A stretch of 64,000 nt of DNA, taken from contig JAHZKP010000035.1 in NCBI GenBank assembly GCA_022600345.1, positions 30,425 to 94,424 on the forward strand, given 5' to 3'. Both the position numbers and the translations under genes were made by a program. Under the pieces are notes generated by a model that was not told the DNA's origin, ran no database searches, and saw only the letters and a list, made by a program, of their open reading frames with translations. Positions 19,134 through 27,873 of this stretch are shown one piece after another. The DNA comes from Alphaproteobacteria bacterium (lineage in GTDB: Bacteria > Pseudomonadota > Alphaproteobacteria > Rhizobiales > Hyphomicrobiaceae). Each line of letters begins with the position of its first letter. The stretch's first letter is position 1.

Positions 19134-19967
19134 CTACTTCTCTGCAATTTCGGACCAATCGAAATCACTGCCGCAGAACGGTACGAAAACCAACTGCGTA
19201 CGCCCCATCACGATCACATTCATCGCCGACAACTCGACCGCGCCGGTCGGCCGCGCATTGTCAACCGTAACGACATTCGTTTTGGACAGGTTGGGCACGA
19301 ACAGGAATGATCGGTCGCTGGAATCGTAGCGAATGAAGGCCTGTTCTTCCGACGAAATCGCATCGTCGCCGAAGTCGACCGGAATGCGCTGCGTCAGCGA
19401 GCGGCCAATCGAATTGTTGCCTTCATATATGGGCCGGAAAGCGCCAATGCCCGGCCCGCCGACAACAACCAGCCAACCGACCACAGGGTCCCGCTCAAAA
19501 TCCCCGCGCGCCACCTCAACCTTGCCCCGCACGAGTTGCGTGCGTGAAGAGTCTTCTGCTTTCGCTACCATATCTTTCGCCACCCGAGTGGTTTCCACGA
19601 CTTGTTCTACATGCGCAGCTTCCGGCGTGACAAGTGTTCCGCCGCGGGCCGCCTTTGCTGCATCGGCTGCGCTCAAACCGGTTGCTCGCCCGGTTGCCGC
19701 CGGCGTTGCCTGCGCTTCGGCCCCATCCTCCATCGCCGGGCCATCTGACCTGGAAAGATCGACATCACTGACCGCCGTATCGCCTTTTTCAGGAATCGGC
19801 GGCGGCAACTGAATGGGTTCTCCAACAGGCGTAAGTTCGCCGCCGTCTGCCTTTGAGCCAGGCGTCGAGCGCCCGGTATCATCGCGGCTGGCCGCCGCCA
19901 GCGCATCCTTCAACGTACCCAAGAACCCAGATCGTTGGCCGGGTTGCGATTTTTGATCCTGACCCAT
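19134..19967 (-). CDS. Protein with C-terminal FHA-like domain and disordered N-terminus
   Basis: The protein has 277 residues from the ATG at 19967, which follows TGGAGG; the frame extends further upstream but would overlap the next gene. Residues 1-160 are Ala/Pro/Gly/Asp-rich and look disordered, with a possible short helix near KAARGGTLVTPEAAHVEQVVETTRVAKDMV. The last about 110 residues read like a forkhead-associated fold: NNSIGRSLTQRIPVDFG, then ISSEEQAFIRYD in place of ISRxHA, then SKTNVVTVDN. FHA domains bind phosphothreonine. Together with its neighbours it is probably a kinase substrate or scaffold. The FHA call is moderately confident because the core motif is degenerate. Confidence 0.75.
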   Translation of the reverse strand: MGQDQKSQPGQRSGFLGTLKDALAAASRDDTGRSTPGSKADGGELTPVGEPIQLPPPIPEKGDTAVSDVDLSRSDGPAMEDGAEAQATPAATGRATGLSAADAAKAARGGTLVTPEAAHVEQVVETTRVAKDMVAKAEDSSRTQLVRGKVEVARGDFERDPVVGWLVVVGGPGIGAFRPIYEGNNSIGRSLTQRIPVDFGDDAISSEEQAFIRYDSSDRSFLFVPNLSKTNVVTVDNARPTGAVELSAMNVIVMGRTQLVFVPFCGSDFDWSEIAEK

Positions 19968-20082
19968 TTTATTGGCGTCCTCCAGAATAGAGCGTTGTCC
20001 CCAGCCCTCTTGCGAAAAGTCCAATCCACGTCCCGTCCCGCCTGGCGCTCGGCAAGCTGCTTGAAGTTTTGCGCCGCAGTAT

Positions 20083-20703
20083 TCATCCCGCAACATCAAA
20101 CCGAAGCCGTGCGGCACCCAGGCTGATCACATCGCCATCATACAATGGCCCATGCAGAACTTTGGCACCATTTACCAAAACTCCATTGCCTCCCTCGTCC
20201 GACAGGTCGGAAATCTCGTATCCTTCCTCGAAACTCCGCCGTATCAACGCATGATAGCGATGCACCGTCGAATGCTTCAGTCGGATCTCATTGTCTTCTT
20301 CGCGTCCGATCCGGACCACGGTTGCCTGCCCGAACCGAAATCCACCCACACCTGAACCATGGTCCTCCACATCGGATTCAATCACGATCATCGCATCCGC
20401 AAAGGCCCGAACAGGCTCACCTCCATCTCGTTCAGGCTCCGCTGTCTCACCGACCGCCGAATCCGAATTGGAAGTCAGACTTCCCACCCCGCCGCGAAAC
20501 CGCGATGTCGAACCTTGATCGGGCGCAACCCTTCGCAAAATCAAGCCACCTACGATCAGGAACGGCAGCGCAATCAACACCACAAGCCCGAGCATCAAGG
20601 CTGGAGCCGCATCGAATCCCACAGTCACAACATCCCCAATGAGCGCCATACCTTTCCGTACCACCGACACAAGATCAAACTGTTGTTCATCGATCGACAG
20701 CAT
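20083..20703 (-). CDS. Membrane-anchored FHA-domain protein
   Basis: The protein has 206 residues from the ATG at 20703, chosen because GGGAGG lies 10 bases upstream. A single transmembrane segment (about residues 34-56, ALMLGLVVLIALPFLIVGGLIL) is followed by a polar linker and a clear FHA domain. This has GR at 133-134, STVHRYHALI at about 145-154 and NG at 178-179, the residues that form the phosphothreonine pocket. The stop lies close to the upstream edge of the other FHA gene, so the two are co-transcribed. It is divergent from the kinase-WD40 gene and probably brings a phosphorylated partner to the inner membrane. Confidence 0.88.
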   Translation of the reverse strand: MLSIDEQQFDLVSVVRKGMALIGDVVTVGFDAAPALMLGLVVLIALPFLIVGGLILRRVAPDQGSTSRFRGGVGSLTSNSDSAVGETAEPERDGGEPVRAFADAMIVIESDVEDHGSGVGGFRFGQATVVRIGREEDNEIRLKHSTVHRYHALIRRSFEEGYEISDLSDEGGNGVLVNGAKVLHGPLYDGDVISLGAARLRFDVAG

Positions 20704-20763
20704 CGGCCCTTGCCTCCCGGCCCGACCGCCATGACGCTCCACGACCCTGTGAGAAAGGCGGGC

Positions 20764-20896
20764 TAGCGCAACATCCTTACCAGACGGAATCGCGAAGGCG
20801 ATTCACAGATTGGATAAAGTTGCTCTAGAATCATAACAGTAGAGCATTTTCATCCGCTCGTTCGACCGCAATTGTCGATCGAATGATCAGATAACG
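20764..20896 (-). repeat. Palindromic intergenic repeat, copy 1 (inverted relative to copy 2)
   Basis: Read on the minus strand this stretch matches 31003-31144: ATGCTCTAC, then ATGATTCTAGAGCAACTTTATCC, then GAATCGC...GCGATTCCGT, then GGATGTTGC. Each copy can form two hairpins in a row. It lies in the divergent gap between the FHA gene and the kinase gene, where it could also influence their promoters. Confidence 0.75.
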
Positions 20897-21063
20897 ATCA
20901 AGTGCAACGACTTGGCAGCCTTTTGCAACAATCGAGGCGAACACACCCTCGAACGCCACATTCATGCTGCAAAAGTGGCATCACAAAGGACGCCGAACAG
21001 AGCTTTGCTGCACCGATACAAAAATTTCGCAACAGCTTGGCAAATGCGAAAAGACCGGGGACG

Positions 21064-23616
21064 ATGACCAACATCATAGCGCTTGACGAGGGGACCAACT
21101 TGGTCGGCGACTATACCGTCGAACGGGTACTCGGCGCGGGCGGCTTCGGGATCACCTATCTTGCCCGCGAGATGGCGTTGGACCGGGCCGTTACGATCAA
21201 GGAATACTTCCCCAGCGATTTTGCCGCCCGCAAAGACGGCTTTGAGGCTGTGCCACGCTCGCAGGAAAGCGCTGGAGATTACCGCTGGGGCCTGGAGCGC
21301 TTTGTCTCCGAAGCCCAGACGCTGGCCAAATTCAACCACCCCCACATCGTCGGCGTACACCGCTACTTTCGCGCCAACAACACAGCCTACATGGTGCTGC
21401 ATTACGAGGAAGGCCAAAGCCTCAAGAGCTGGCTGAAAAATCTCGGTCGCGTGCCCCGTCAGGCCGATCTGGACAAGGTCGTCGCCCCGTTGCTCGATGC
21501 CTTGGAAAACATCCACAACGCCGATTTTCTCCACCGCGACATCGCCCCAGACAACATCATCATCCGCAAGAACGGCCAGCCGGTGCTGATCGACTTCGGC
21601 TCCGCACGCGGCGAAATCGCCCGCCATTCCAAGACAATCTCCGCCCTCGTCAAGCCTGGCTACTCCCCCTACGAACAATACGCCGAGAAGAATTCCAGGC
21701 AGGGACCCTGGACCGACATCTACGCCCTGGGCGCCACGCTCTACTTCGCCGTCACCAAGAAGCGGCCGCCCGATTCCGTTTTGCGCGTCACCAAGGATGA
21801 ATACCGGCCGGTTTCCGAACTGGCGATGGGCTCTTATCGCAAACGATTCCTGCGTGCCATCGACACGGCCTTGGCCGTCGACATCAGTTCCAGGCCTCAA
21901 TCTGTTGCAGCCTGGCGCGGTGAATTACTCGCCCCCGACGAACCAAGACGCAGTTGGCTCAGCGGCCGTAAGCCGCCACCCGCCGACACGCTCAACCTGA
22001 GCGAAGACACCCCCCTTCCCGGCCCGTCAACCTCTCCCATTCCGCCTCCCCCCGATGCACCGGGAAAGCGCGGCGGCATGCTCGACTTTGTCGACGACCT
22101 GAAGCAACCAGATAGCCCCGCACCAGGTGCAGCCCGCGCAGCCTCAAGGGGCGCAGCGGACGCCGCCGTCAAAACCAACCCAAATAAGAAAGGCCGCAAC
22201 CAGCAGCCGCCTGCAGCAAACCACCCCGGCGAAGCCGATCCTCTGCCCAACACCGTGCGCCTGGAAGTCGCGCCCACGCCGCTGTTTCCTAAAAAACGCA
22301 AAGCCGCAGCCGCGAAAGCCGCAAGCCCCCGCCAACGGGCCAATCCGCCCGAGCCGACGCCTGAGCCATTCCAAAACGAAGCCCCCGAACCACGCCTTCC
22401 CGTACCTGTCGAAGCCAAGCGCAAACCGGCTCGCCCACCAGGAGAGGCATTGTCAAAGCGCGGTGCCCGCTGGGGCGCCACACTGATGCAACTGATGCTC
22501 GCCGGTGGAATCGTCACCGCCGCCATCGTCTACCGCGATAAACTGCCCGAATTCGACTTCGCCGACCTGGGCAATATTGGCGAACAATTGAAAAAGTCGG
22601 TGCTTTCAGCCCCCGGCAACGCACCCAATGCAAGGTCTGAACCGCCCACTCCGCCCAGGCGCACACCGACCCAGGCCACCACCCGTAGCGCAGCGCTTGA
22701 GAAAACCTCCCCAAATCCACCGCCGCCTCGGCTGCACATAAAAACCATCGCTGCCCACTCCGGACCTGTGCTCGCAATTGCCTACAGCCCCGATGGCCGC
22801 CGGATCATTTCGACCGGGACCGATGCCACGCTACGCATTTGGAACGTGGATACTGGTACACCCGACCGGGTCATTAATCTCGGCAACGGCCCAGCCACTT
22901 CGCTAGCAGTCCGCCAGCGATATGCCGCGACCGGACATGAAAATGGCGCCACCACGGTGTGGGATCTGGAAGCAGGAACCAAAATCGCCCATCTGCGGCG
23001 CAACGAAGCGCGCATCTGGTCGGTGACCTTCACAAATTCAGGACGCCTTGCCATCGCCGGGCATGACTGGACTGTCAGCCTCTGGGACATGCGCAAACCC
23101 GATGCGCCGATCCATGTTTTCGAGGGTCACAAGAACCCCGTGCAAACAATCGCCCTGTCATCGAATGGAACGCTGCTTGCCTCCGGTGGTGCCGACAAAC
23201 AATTGCATTTGTGGGATCTCAACACCCTCGACCGCGTCCGCGCCTACCGCAAGCAGGGCGATTTCATCACGGCAATCGGCTTTTCGGCCAACGACCGGCT
23301 GATCGCGTCAGGCACCCTGAGCGGCAAAGTCAGCATTTTCCGCACCAAATCGCGCTCTCGCGTCCGCCGTATCAACGGACACGGCGGCAAGATCACGGGC
23401 CTCAAATTCTCATCCAATGACCGCCTCCTCATAACATCGAGCAAGGACGGCACCCTGCGCGTCATCGAAACGAAACGCTGGCGCACCATAAAAACCATCC
23501 CCGATCACCAGGGTGCCGTAAATACGTTGGCCATCGCGCCCGATGGCCGCAGCTTTGCCAGCGCTGGCGAAGATGGCAGCATCCGCATCTGGTCAACGGC
23601 AGCTTTCCAACGCTAA
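21064..23616 (+). CDS. Hanks-type serine/threonine kinase fused to a WD40 propeller
   Basis: The protein has 850 residues from the ATG at 21064 (GGGG upstream); the frame extends to 20902 but runs into the palindromic repeat region. The kinase domain is at about 15-290: GAGGFGITYLA at 24-34, Lys46 (TIKEYFP), HRDIAPDN at 157-164 with catalytic Asp159, and DFGSAR from Asp177. The HRDIAPDN variant is usual for the subfamily with FGITY loops. A Pro/Ala-rich linker (300-465) leads to one membrane segment near 470-490, then about seven WD40 repeats (559-850; WD or IW dipeptides at strand ends). The propeller should therefore be periplasmic and the kinase cytosolic, a receptor layout. PP2C and FHA partners are encoded opposite. 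Confidence 0.93.
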   Translation: MTNIIALDEGTNLVGDYTVERVLGAGGFGITYLAREMALDRAVTIKEYFPSDFAARKDGFEAVPRSQESAGDYRWGLERFVSEAQTLAKFNHPHIVGVHRYFRANNTAYMVLHYEEGQSLKSWLKNLGRVPRQADLDKVVAPLLDALENIHNADFLHRDIAPDNIIIRKNGQPVLIDFGSARGEIARHSKTISALVKPGYSPYEQYAEKNSRQGPWTDIYALGATLYFAVTKKRPPDSVLRVTKDEYRPVSELAMGSYRKRFLRAIDTALAVDISSRPQSVAAWRGELLAPDEPRRSWLSGRKPPPADTLNLSEDTPLPGPSTSPIPPPPDAPGKRGGMLDFVDDLKQPDSPAPGAARAASRGAADAAVKTNPNKKGRNQQPPAANHPGEADPLPNTVRLEVAPTPLFPKKRKAAAAKAASPRQRANPPEPTPEPFQNEAPEPRLPVPVEAKRKPARPPGEALSKRGARWGATLMQLMLAGGIVTAAIVYRDKLPEFDFADLGNIGEQLKKSVLSAPGNAPNARSEPPTPPRRTPTQATTRSAALEKTSPNPPPPRLHIKTIAAHSGPVLAIAYSPDGRRIISTGTDATLRIWNVDTGTPDRVINLGNGPATSLAVRQRYAATGHENGATTVWDLEAGTKIAHLRRNEARIWSVTFTNSGRLAIAGHDWTVSLWDMRKPDAPIHVFEGHKNPVQTIALSSNGTLLASGGADKQLHLWDLNTLDRVRAYRKQGDFITAIGFSANDRLIASGTLSGKVSIFRTKSRSRVRRINGHGGKITGLKFSSNDRLLITSSKDGTLRVIETKRWRTIKTIPDHQGAVNTLAIAPDGRSFASAGEDGSIRIWSTAAFQR

Positions 23617-24126
23617 CCCGTGTTCATCTTAGATGGACTTAGCTTTAGCTTTTTTCGCCCACGGGCCTTTCCGGCATGCTGCCGCACCTGACGAAGCCCC
23701 TCCCCATGTCTTCAGGGGGAGGACTCCGCGCCATCGTTTAGACTCGCATTCAAAACGTGTCGTTTCCGGCATCGCAACACGAGGGGCTAAGCGATCCTGG
23801 CGCGGATAGGAGGGGGTATCAGCCGCAACTGCAAGCCAAGCAAAAGACACCCCCGCCTGGGAATGCCACGATCACTTGGTCTCCTGGCGTTTCAACTGTG
23901 GGACTGCTGGCGTTTGAAAATCGGGTCCAAGTGATGGCATTCCGTCCGCCCCCGTCAAAGGGGGCGGAGCCGCAAGACGCTGTCTCACCAACGCGTCCTC
24001 TGCTTGACGCTTCGCAGGCTCGTGACAGATGCAAGCCAATGTTGGGCTGACGGGGCTGCCATGGCTACGCCATGCACCGCATGGACCGCAGCCCGTAACC
24101 GCGTTCATCCAAAATGAACACAGTCT
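23617..24126. other. Intergenic region with hairpins, no gene recognised
   Basis: It contains a GC hairpin (CCCCTCCCC...GGGGGAGGA, about 23696-23727), a long-armed inverted repeat (GGAATGCCACGATCACTTGG from 23860 against CCAAGTGATGGCATTCC ending at 23943), and TCCGCCCCC...GGGGGCGGA (23943-23965). Open frames here are short and overlap the palindromes. Probably this is a repeat remnant rather than coding DNA. Confidence 0.5.
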
Positions 24127-24284
24127 AACAGGCTGTTGAAATTGCTTTTTCGGCCTTTAGTTGATGGCTGTCAGATCGAGCTGAGGTGCGGTCTTCGTGC
24201 TTGACCACGTTCTGCTCGGCGAGAAATGGCAAAATTCAATGGTGCTCAGTGGGCTGCTGGTCGAATTTCAACAGCCTGCTAAGT
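24127..24284. mobile_element. MITE-like element with terminal inverted repeats
   Basis: The terminal repeats CAGGCTGTTGAAATT (24129-24143) and its exact complement (24264-24278) enclose about 120 bases without a gene. The element is flanked by the direct repeat CTAA on both sides, consistent with a 4-base target duplication. CAGGCTGTTGAAA-type ends are common in bacterial insertion sequences, and a YTAR-like 4-base target fits IS5-type transposases. It is non-autonomous: no transposase is present. Confidence 0.65.
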
Positions 24285-24320
24285 CTTCAAGAGCGTGACT
24301 GGGTTAGCTGGGATCACACA

Positions 24321-24356
24321 AAAAAGACCGGACGAGTTGCCCCATCCGGTCTTTTC
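24321..24356 (-). terminator. Rho-independent terminator of gcrA
   Basis: AAAGACCGGA (24323-24332) and TCCGGTCTTT (24345-24354) form a 10-base stem; on the minus strand it is followed by a run of T. It lies about 80 bases after the gcrA stop. Confidence 0.8.
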
Positions 24357-24437
24357 CCCCCGCAGCCGACGCTTTCGCATCGGCGCAACTTTTTAGCCCG
24401 GCTCGATGCCCCTCGGCATGCATCGCCAGGAAGCCCC

Positions 24438-24998
24438 CTAAACCTTGGCGGGAGCCTTGCTGTCGTTTTCCACCTTCGCCAGAGCCGCACGCACGGTCTC
24501 GACGCTTTCGCGCTCGCGGCGCTTGGGCGCAGCGGCCTGGAAGGCGCGGCGGGCGTGGTGTTCGCAGTACGGCAAGCCTGGTACCGCCTTGCCGCCGCAG
24601 AAGAAAAATTCGGGCGTTTGTGGATCGCCAACCGGCCAACGGCAACTGCAGGCTTCAAGCGACTGCAACGTCTTGCGCTGTTTTTCGGGAATATCCAGTT
24701 CCTCTACGGCAGGAACATATGGCTCGCCTTCGGTCGGATACAGAGCCCGCACCGTCGGATTACCCGACGTTGCAAACCGCGACCGCGCCACCCGCTTGGC
24801 GGTATTGGGATTATTCTTGCGAACCCGGCGCGTTTGCGATCGCGAAGTTGTTGCGCGTCCAGACAGCCCCAGACGATGGACCTTACCGATCACCGCATTC
24901 CGCGTCACGCTGCCAAGCCGTCCGGCAATCTGGCTCGCGCTCAAACCTTCAGACCAGAGCTTTTTCAGCAGATCTACTCTTTCATCGGTCCAGGACAT
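24438..24998 (-). CDS. gcrA: Cell-cycle regulator GcrA
   Basis: The 186-residue protein begins MSWTDERVDLLKKLWSEGLSASQIA, continues into RNAVIGKVHRLGL, and ends with a Cys-containing block (CSCRWPVGDP, FFFCGGKAV, YCEHHAR). This is the unmistakable GcrA layout. GcrA binds sigma-70 RNA polymerase and activates genes whose promoters carry GANTC sites methylated by CcrM, linking replication to transcription in Alphaproteobacteria. Two GANTC sites (25016-25020 and 25085-25089) lie in its own upstream region, consistent with methylation-dependent control. The gcrA-argD neighbourhood is also usual for Hyphomicrobiales. Confidence 0.96.
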   Translation of the reverse strand: MSWTDERVDLLKKLWSEGLSASQIAGRLGSVTRNAVIGKVHRLGLSGRATTSRSQTRRVRKNNPNTAKRVARSRFATSGNPTVRALYPTEGEPYVPAVEELDIPEKQRKTLQSLEACSCRWPVGDPQTPEFFFCGGKAVPGLPYCEHHARRAFQAAAPKRRERESVETVRAALAKVENDSKAPAKV

Positions 24999-25515
24999 GT
25001 ATTTCGCTCCCTACAGAATCACAATATCGTCGCTGCTCAGGTAAAGAGCGCGAGACAAACTGCCGATCTCAAAGGGGCGAGCAGGAGTCACAAGGCGCAG
25101 CAGCCTTCATTCGCGCGGATGCTATCGATGCATCACGAACGCAAACGCAAATGCGCGCACAAACTCACTCGACCGATGACGATCGGTTGATGAACTTCAC
25201 TGGATTTAACGCTAGACAAACTGACGCGAACAAAAACAAGCCGGAATACACATCGGCCTACGCGTACTGGCGACGAAATAAAGCGTAATACTTACGGAAC
25301 AATACAAGATGTCGTGCCAGACCATCATCAAAATACAACAACAGCCCCTTCCGCGACAAGGCCGCTCGCGTTGTTTACCGGTGGTTGACAAATCTTGTTG
25401 CCCCCCCGCCACAGCGGCGATTCGTTCGCTTGCCGACCAAAAGTCGACCTGAGACCGCCGAAAACCCCCGTGCCAATTGACGTTGCCGCCGCCCTTTGGA
25501 GTTGTCGATCAATCA
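24999..25515. other. gcrA-argD divergent intergenic region
   Basis: No gene was recognised. The sequence is less GC-rich than its surroundings (25100-25320) and carries GANTC sites near gcrA. The short frames present have no ribosome site or conserved motif. Confidence 0.4.
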
Positions 25516-25544
25516 TTGACAGTTTGTCACGGCGGGCATATTCA
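25516..25544 (+). promoter_or_regulatory. Predicted sigma-70 promoter of argD
   Basis: TTGACA (25516-25521) and TATTCA (25539-25544) are separated by exactly 17 bases. The expected transcript would start near 25551, about 60 bases before the argD ATG, and would immediately run into the hairpin at 25561-25585. Confidence 0.7.
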
Positions 25545-25560
25545 CATCATTCCACCGAAC

Positions 25561-25590
25561 GGGCCGCCAGCCATGGCGGCCTTTTTGATT
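25561..25590 (+). terminator. Terminator-like hairpin in the argD leader
   Basis: GGCCGCCA and TGGCGGCC form an 8-base stem with loop GCCA, directly followed by TTTTTGATTTT on the plus strand. It stands between the predicted argD promoter and the argD start. It may be an attenuator or the end of a short upstream transcript. Confidence 0.6.
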
Positions 25591-25612
25591 TTGGAACTTT
25601 GGAACGGTTTTG

Positions 25613-26851
25613 ATGGCAGGCCCCTCAACAGCCCCCTCGCCTATTGGTGCAAAAGTCGATGGCCCCGCGGCCTCCGTAATGGAGACTTACGCCCGCCAGA
25701 ACCTCATCTTCGAGCGCGGTGAAGGTAGCTGGCTCTATACTGAGACCGCCGAAAAGTACCTCGATTTCGGCTCAGGCGTTGCCGTTAATGCGCTTGGCCA
25801 TGCCCACCCCCATCTCATCGAAGCCCTTAAAGACCAGGCCGACAAGCTCTGGCACACATCAAACCTTTACAGGGTAGGCGAACAAGAACGCCTGGCTTCG
25901 CGGCTAACCGATGCGACATTTGCCGACAAGGTCTTCTTTTGCAATTCAGGCGCTGAAGCCTGCGAGGGCGCCATCAAGATCGCGCGCCGCTATCACTTCG
26001 CGAAAGGAAACCCGGAACGCACGCAAATCATAACGTTTGAGGGCTCCTTTCACGGCCGCACACTTGCCGCTCTTGCCGCCGCCGCGAACCCCCGGTACCT
26101 GGAAGGCTTCGGCGAACCAGCTCCTGGTTTCGTCTCCGTCCCCTTTGCCGACCACGATGCCCTCAAGGCAGCCATCGCGCCCGAAACCGCTGCAATAATG
26201 ATAGAGCCCGTTCAAGGCGAGGGCGGTGTGCGAATTGTTCCCGCCGATTGCCTACAGGGCCTGCGCGAGCTGTGCGACCGCAATGAAATCCTTCTCATCA
26301 TTGACGAGGTCCAAACCGGTGTCGGACGCACCGGAACCTTGTTTGCCTACGAACAATCGGGCATCGAACCCGACATCATGCCGATTGCCAAAGGCATCGG
26401 CGGTGGCTTTCCGCTGGGCGCGATCCTGGCAACCCAAGCAGCAGCCAGCGGTATGGCGCCAGGCACCCACGGCTCGACCTTTGGCGGCAATCCACTTGCA
26501 ATGGCTGTCGGCAACGCCGTGCTCGACATCGTCAACCAGCAGGATTTCTTGGACGAGGTTGCGCGCAAGTCAGGACGCTTGCGCCAGGGGCTGGCCCAGC
26601 TCGAAGACGAATTTGGTGATTTGGTGGAAGAAGTCCGCATCTCCGGCCTGCTCAGCGGATTAAAGCTTCGCGATCATGTTAAGGCGGCCGACCTGAGCGC
26701 TGCCACAACCAACGAACAACTTTTGACAGTCGGTGCCAGCGATAACGTCCTTCGCATCATCCCGCCGCTGACCGTGACCGAGGCCGAACTCAGCGACGGC
26801 CTCGCCCGCCTCCGCCGCGCTCTAACGAGCCTGCGCAACGGGTCCCAATAG
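25613..26851 (+). CDS. argD: Acetylornithine aminotransferase
   Basis: The protein has 412 residues from the ATG at 25613. It is a class III PLP aminotransferase: [25 protein letters not shown], the EPVQGEGG block, [13 protein letters not shown], and the PLP-binding Lys260 in [13 protein letters not shown]. It converts N-acetylglutamate semialdehyde and glutamate to N-acetylornithine and 2-oxoglutarate in arginine biosynthesis; many homologues also act as succinyldiaminopimelate aminotransferase. argF follows after 27 bases, so the two form an operon; argB of the same pathway lies at 37265-38218. Confidence 0.94.
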   Translation: MAGPSTAPSPIGAKVDGPAASVMETYARQNLIFERGEGSWLYTETAEKYLDFGSGVAVNALGHAHPHLIEALKDQADKLWHTSNLYRVGEQERLASRLTDATFADKVFFCNSGAEACEGAIKIARRYHFAKGNPERTQIITFEGSFHGRTLAALAAAANPRYLEGFGEPAPGFVSVPFADHDALKAAIAPETAAIMIEPVQGEGGVRIVPADCLQGLRELCDRNEILLIIDEVQTGVGRTGTLFAYEQSGIEPDIMPIAKGIGGGFPLGAILATQAAASGMAPGTHGSTFGGNPLAMAVGNAVLDIVNQQDFLDEVARKSGRLRQGLAQLEDEFGDLVEEVRISGLLSGLKLRDHVKAADLSAATTNEQLLTVGASDNVLRIIPPLTVTEAELSDGLARLRRALTSLRNGSQ

Positions 26852-26878
26852 AAGCAAAACAAACTACGGAGCTGCGGG

Positions 26879-27820
26879 TTGCGACAAAACACTCCCCGGC
26901 ATTTCTTGGATATTCACCTCCTGGGTACCGACACCCTTCGCGGCATCCTGGACACAGCCCACGCCATGAAGCGCTCCGGCAAGCGCACACCTGAAAAATT
27001 CCGCCCCAGCGACATCGAAAACACCGTCCTGGTGATGATTTTCGAAAAGCCATCGACCCGCACCCGCGTTTCATTTGATGTCGGCATGCGCCAATTGGGC
27101 GGCCAGACGGTGATGCTGAACCATACCGATCTGCAATTGGGCCGTGGCGAAACCGTTGCCGACACCGCCCGCGTTCTCTCGCGTTACGCAGACGCCATCA
27201 TGCTTCGCGCCAACGACCACCAGACTCTCCTTGAGTTTTCTGAGAATTCAAGCATCCCGCTGATCAACGGTCTGACCGACTACTCCCACCCCTGCCAGAT
27301 CATGGCCGATATCGTGACCTATGAGGAATCCAAAGGCCCAATTTCCGGCAGCACGATCGCCTGGGTTGGCGATGGCAATAACGTCGCCACCTCCTGGATG
27401 CATGCAGCCGTCAAATTCGACTTCGAATTGCGCATAGGCTGCCCCAAGAAACTGAGCCCCGCCAAGGAGGTCGTTGCCTGGGTAAAAAAGCACAACGGCC
27501 GCGTTTCAATTTCCGACAGCGCCCGGGAAGCGGTCGCCGGCGCCGATTGCGTCGTCACCGACACCTGGGTTTCGATGGGCCAGAAGGACGCCAGGCTACG
27601 CAAAGCGCTGCTCGCTCCATACGCGGTCACCCAGGAACTGATGCAGGCCGCCGATCCCGACGCAATCTTCATGCACTGCCTACCAGCCTATCGCGGCAAC
27701 GAAGTCACAACGGATGTACTGGAGGGGCCACAATCGGTCGTCTTCGATGAGGCGGAAAACCGGCTGCACGCCCAAAAGGCAATCCTCTCATGGTGCCTTG
27801 GAGCAGGACTGTCTGGTTAA
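26879..27820 (+). CDS. argF: Ornithine carbamoyltransferase
   Basis: The 313-residue protein has the carbamoyl-phosphate loop EKPSTRTRVSF (STRT at 59-62), LTDYSHPCQIMADI, VTDTWVSMGQ and the ornithine-side MHCLPAYRG (His266-Cys267). It makes citrulline from ornithine and carbamoyl phosphate. The start is a TTG at 26879 preceded by GGAGC; the next in-frame ATG is 30 codons in and would cut the conserved N-terminal helix. It is co-transcribed with argD upstream and hslO downstream. Confidence 0.94.
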   Translation: MRQNTPRHFLDIHLLGTDTLRGILDTAHAMKRSGKRTPEKFRPSDIENTVLVMIFEKPSTRTRVSFDVGMRQLGGQTVMLNHTDLQLGRGETVADTARVLSRYADAIMLRANDHQTLLEFSENSSIPLINGLTDYSHPCQIMADIVTYEESKGPISGSTIAWVGDGNNVATSWMHAAVKFDFELRIGCPKKLSPAKEVVAWVKKHNGRVSISDSAREAVAGADCVVTDTWVSMGQKDARLRKALLAPYAVTQELMQAADPDAIFMHCLPAYRGNEVTTDVLEGPQSVVFDEAENRLHAQKAILSWCLGAGLSG

Positions 27821-27873
27821 CTTCCCGCTCCGACACCATGTCTTCAACTCTGAATCCAAGGACCTGAAGCAGC

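Noticed and set aside
18227..23616. Possible type VI secretion locus because of PP2C, FHA and kinase genes
   Set aside because: No Tss structural genes are present; only the phosphorylation module is seen.
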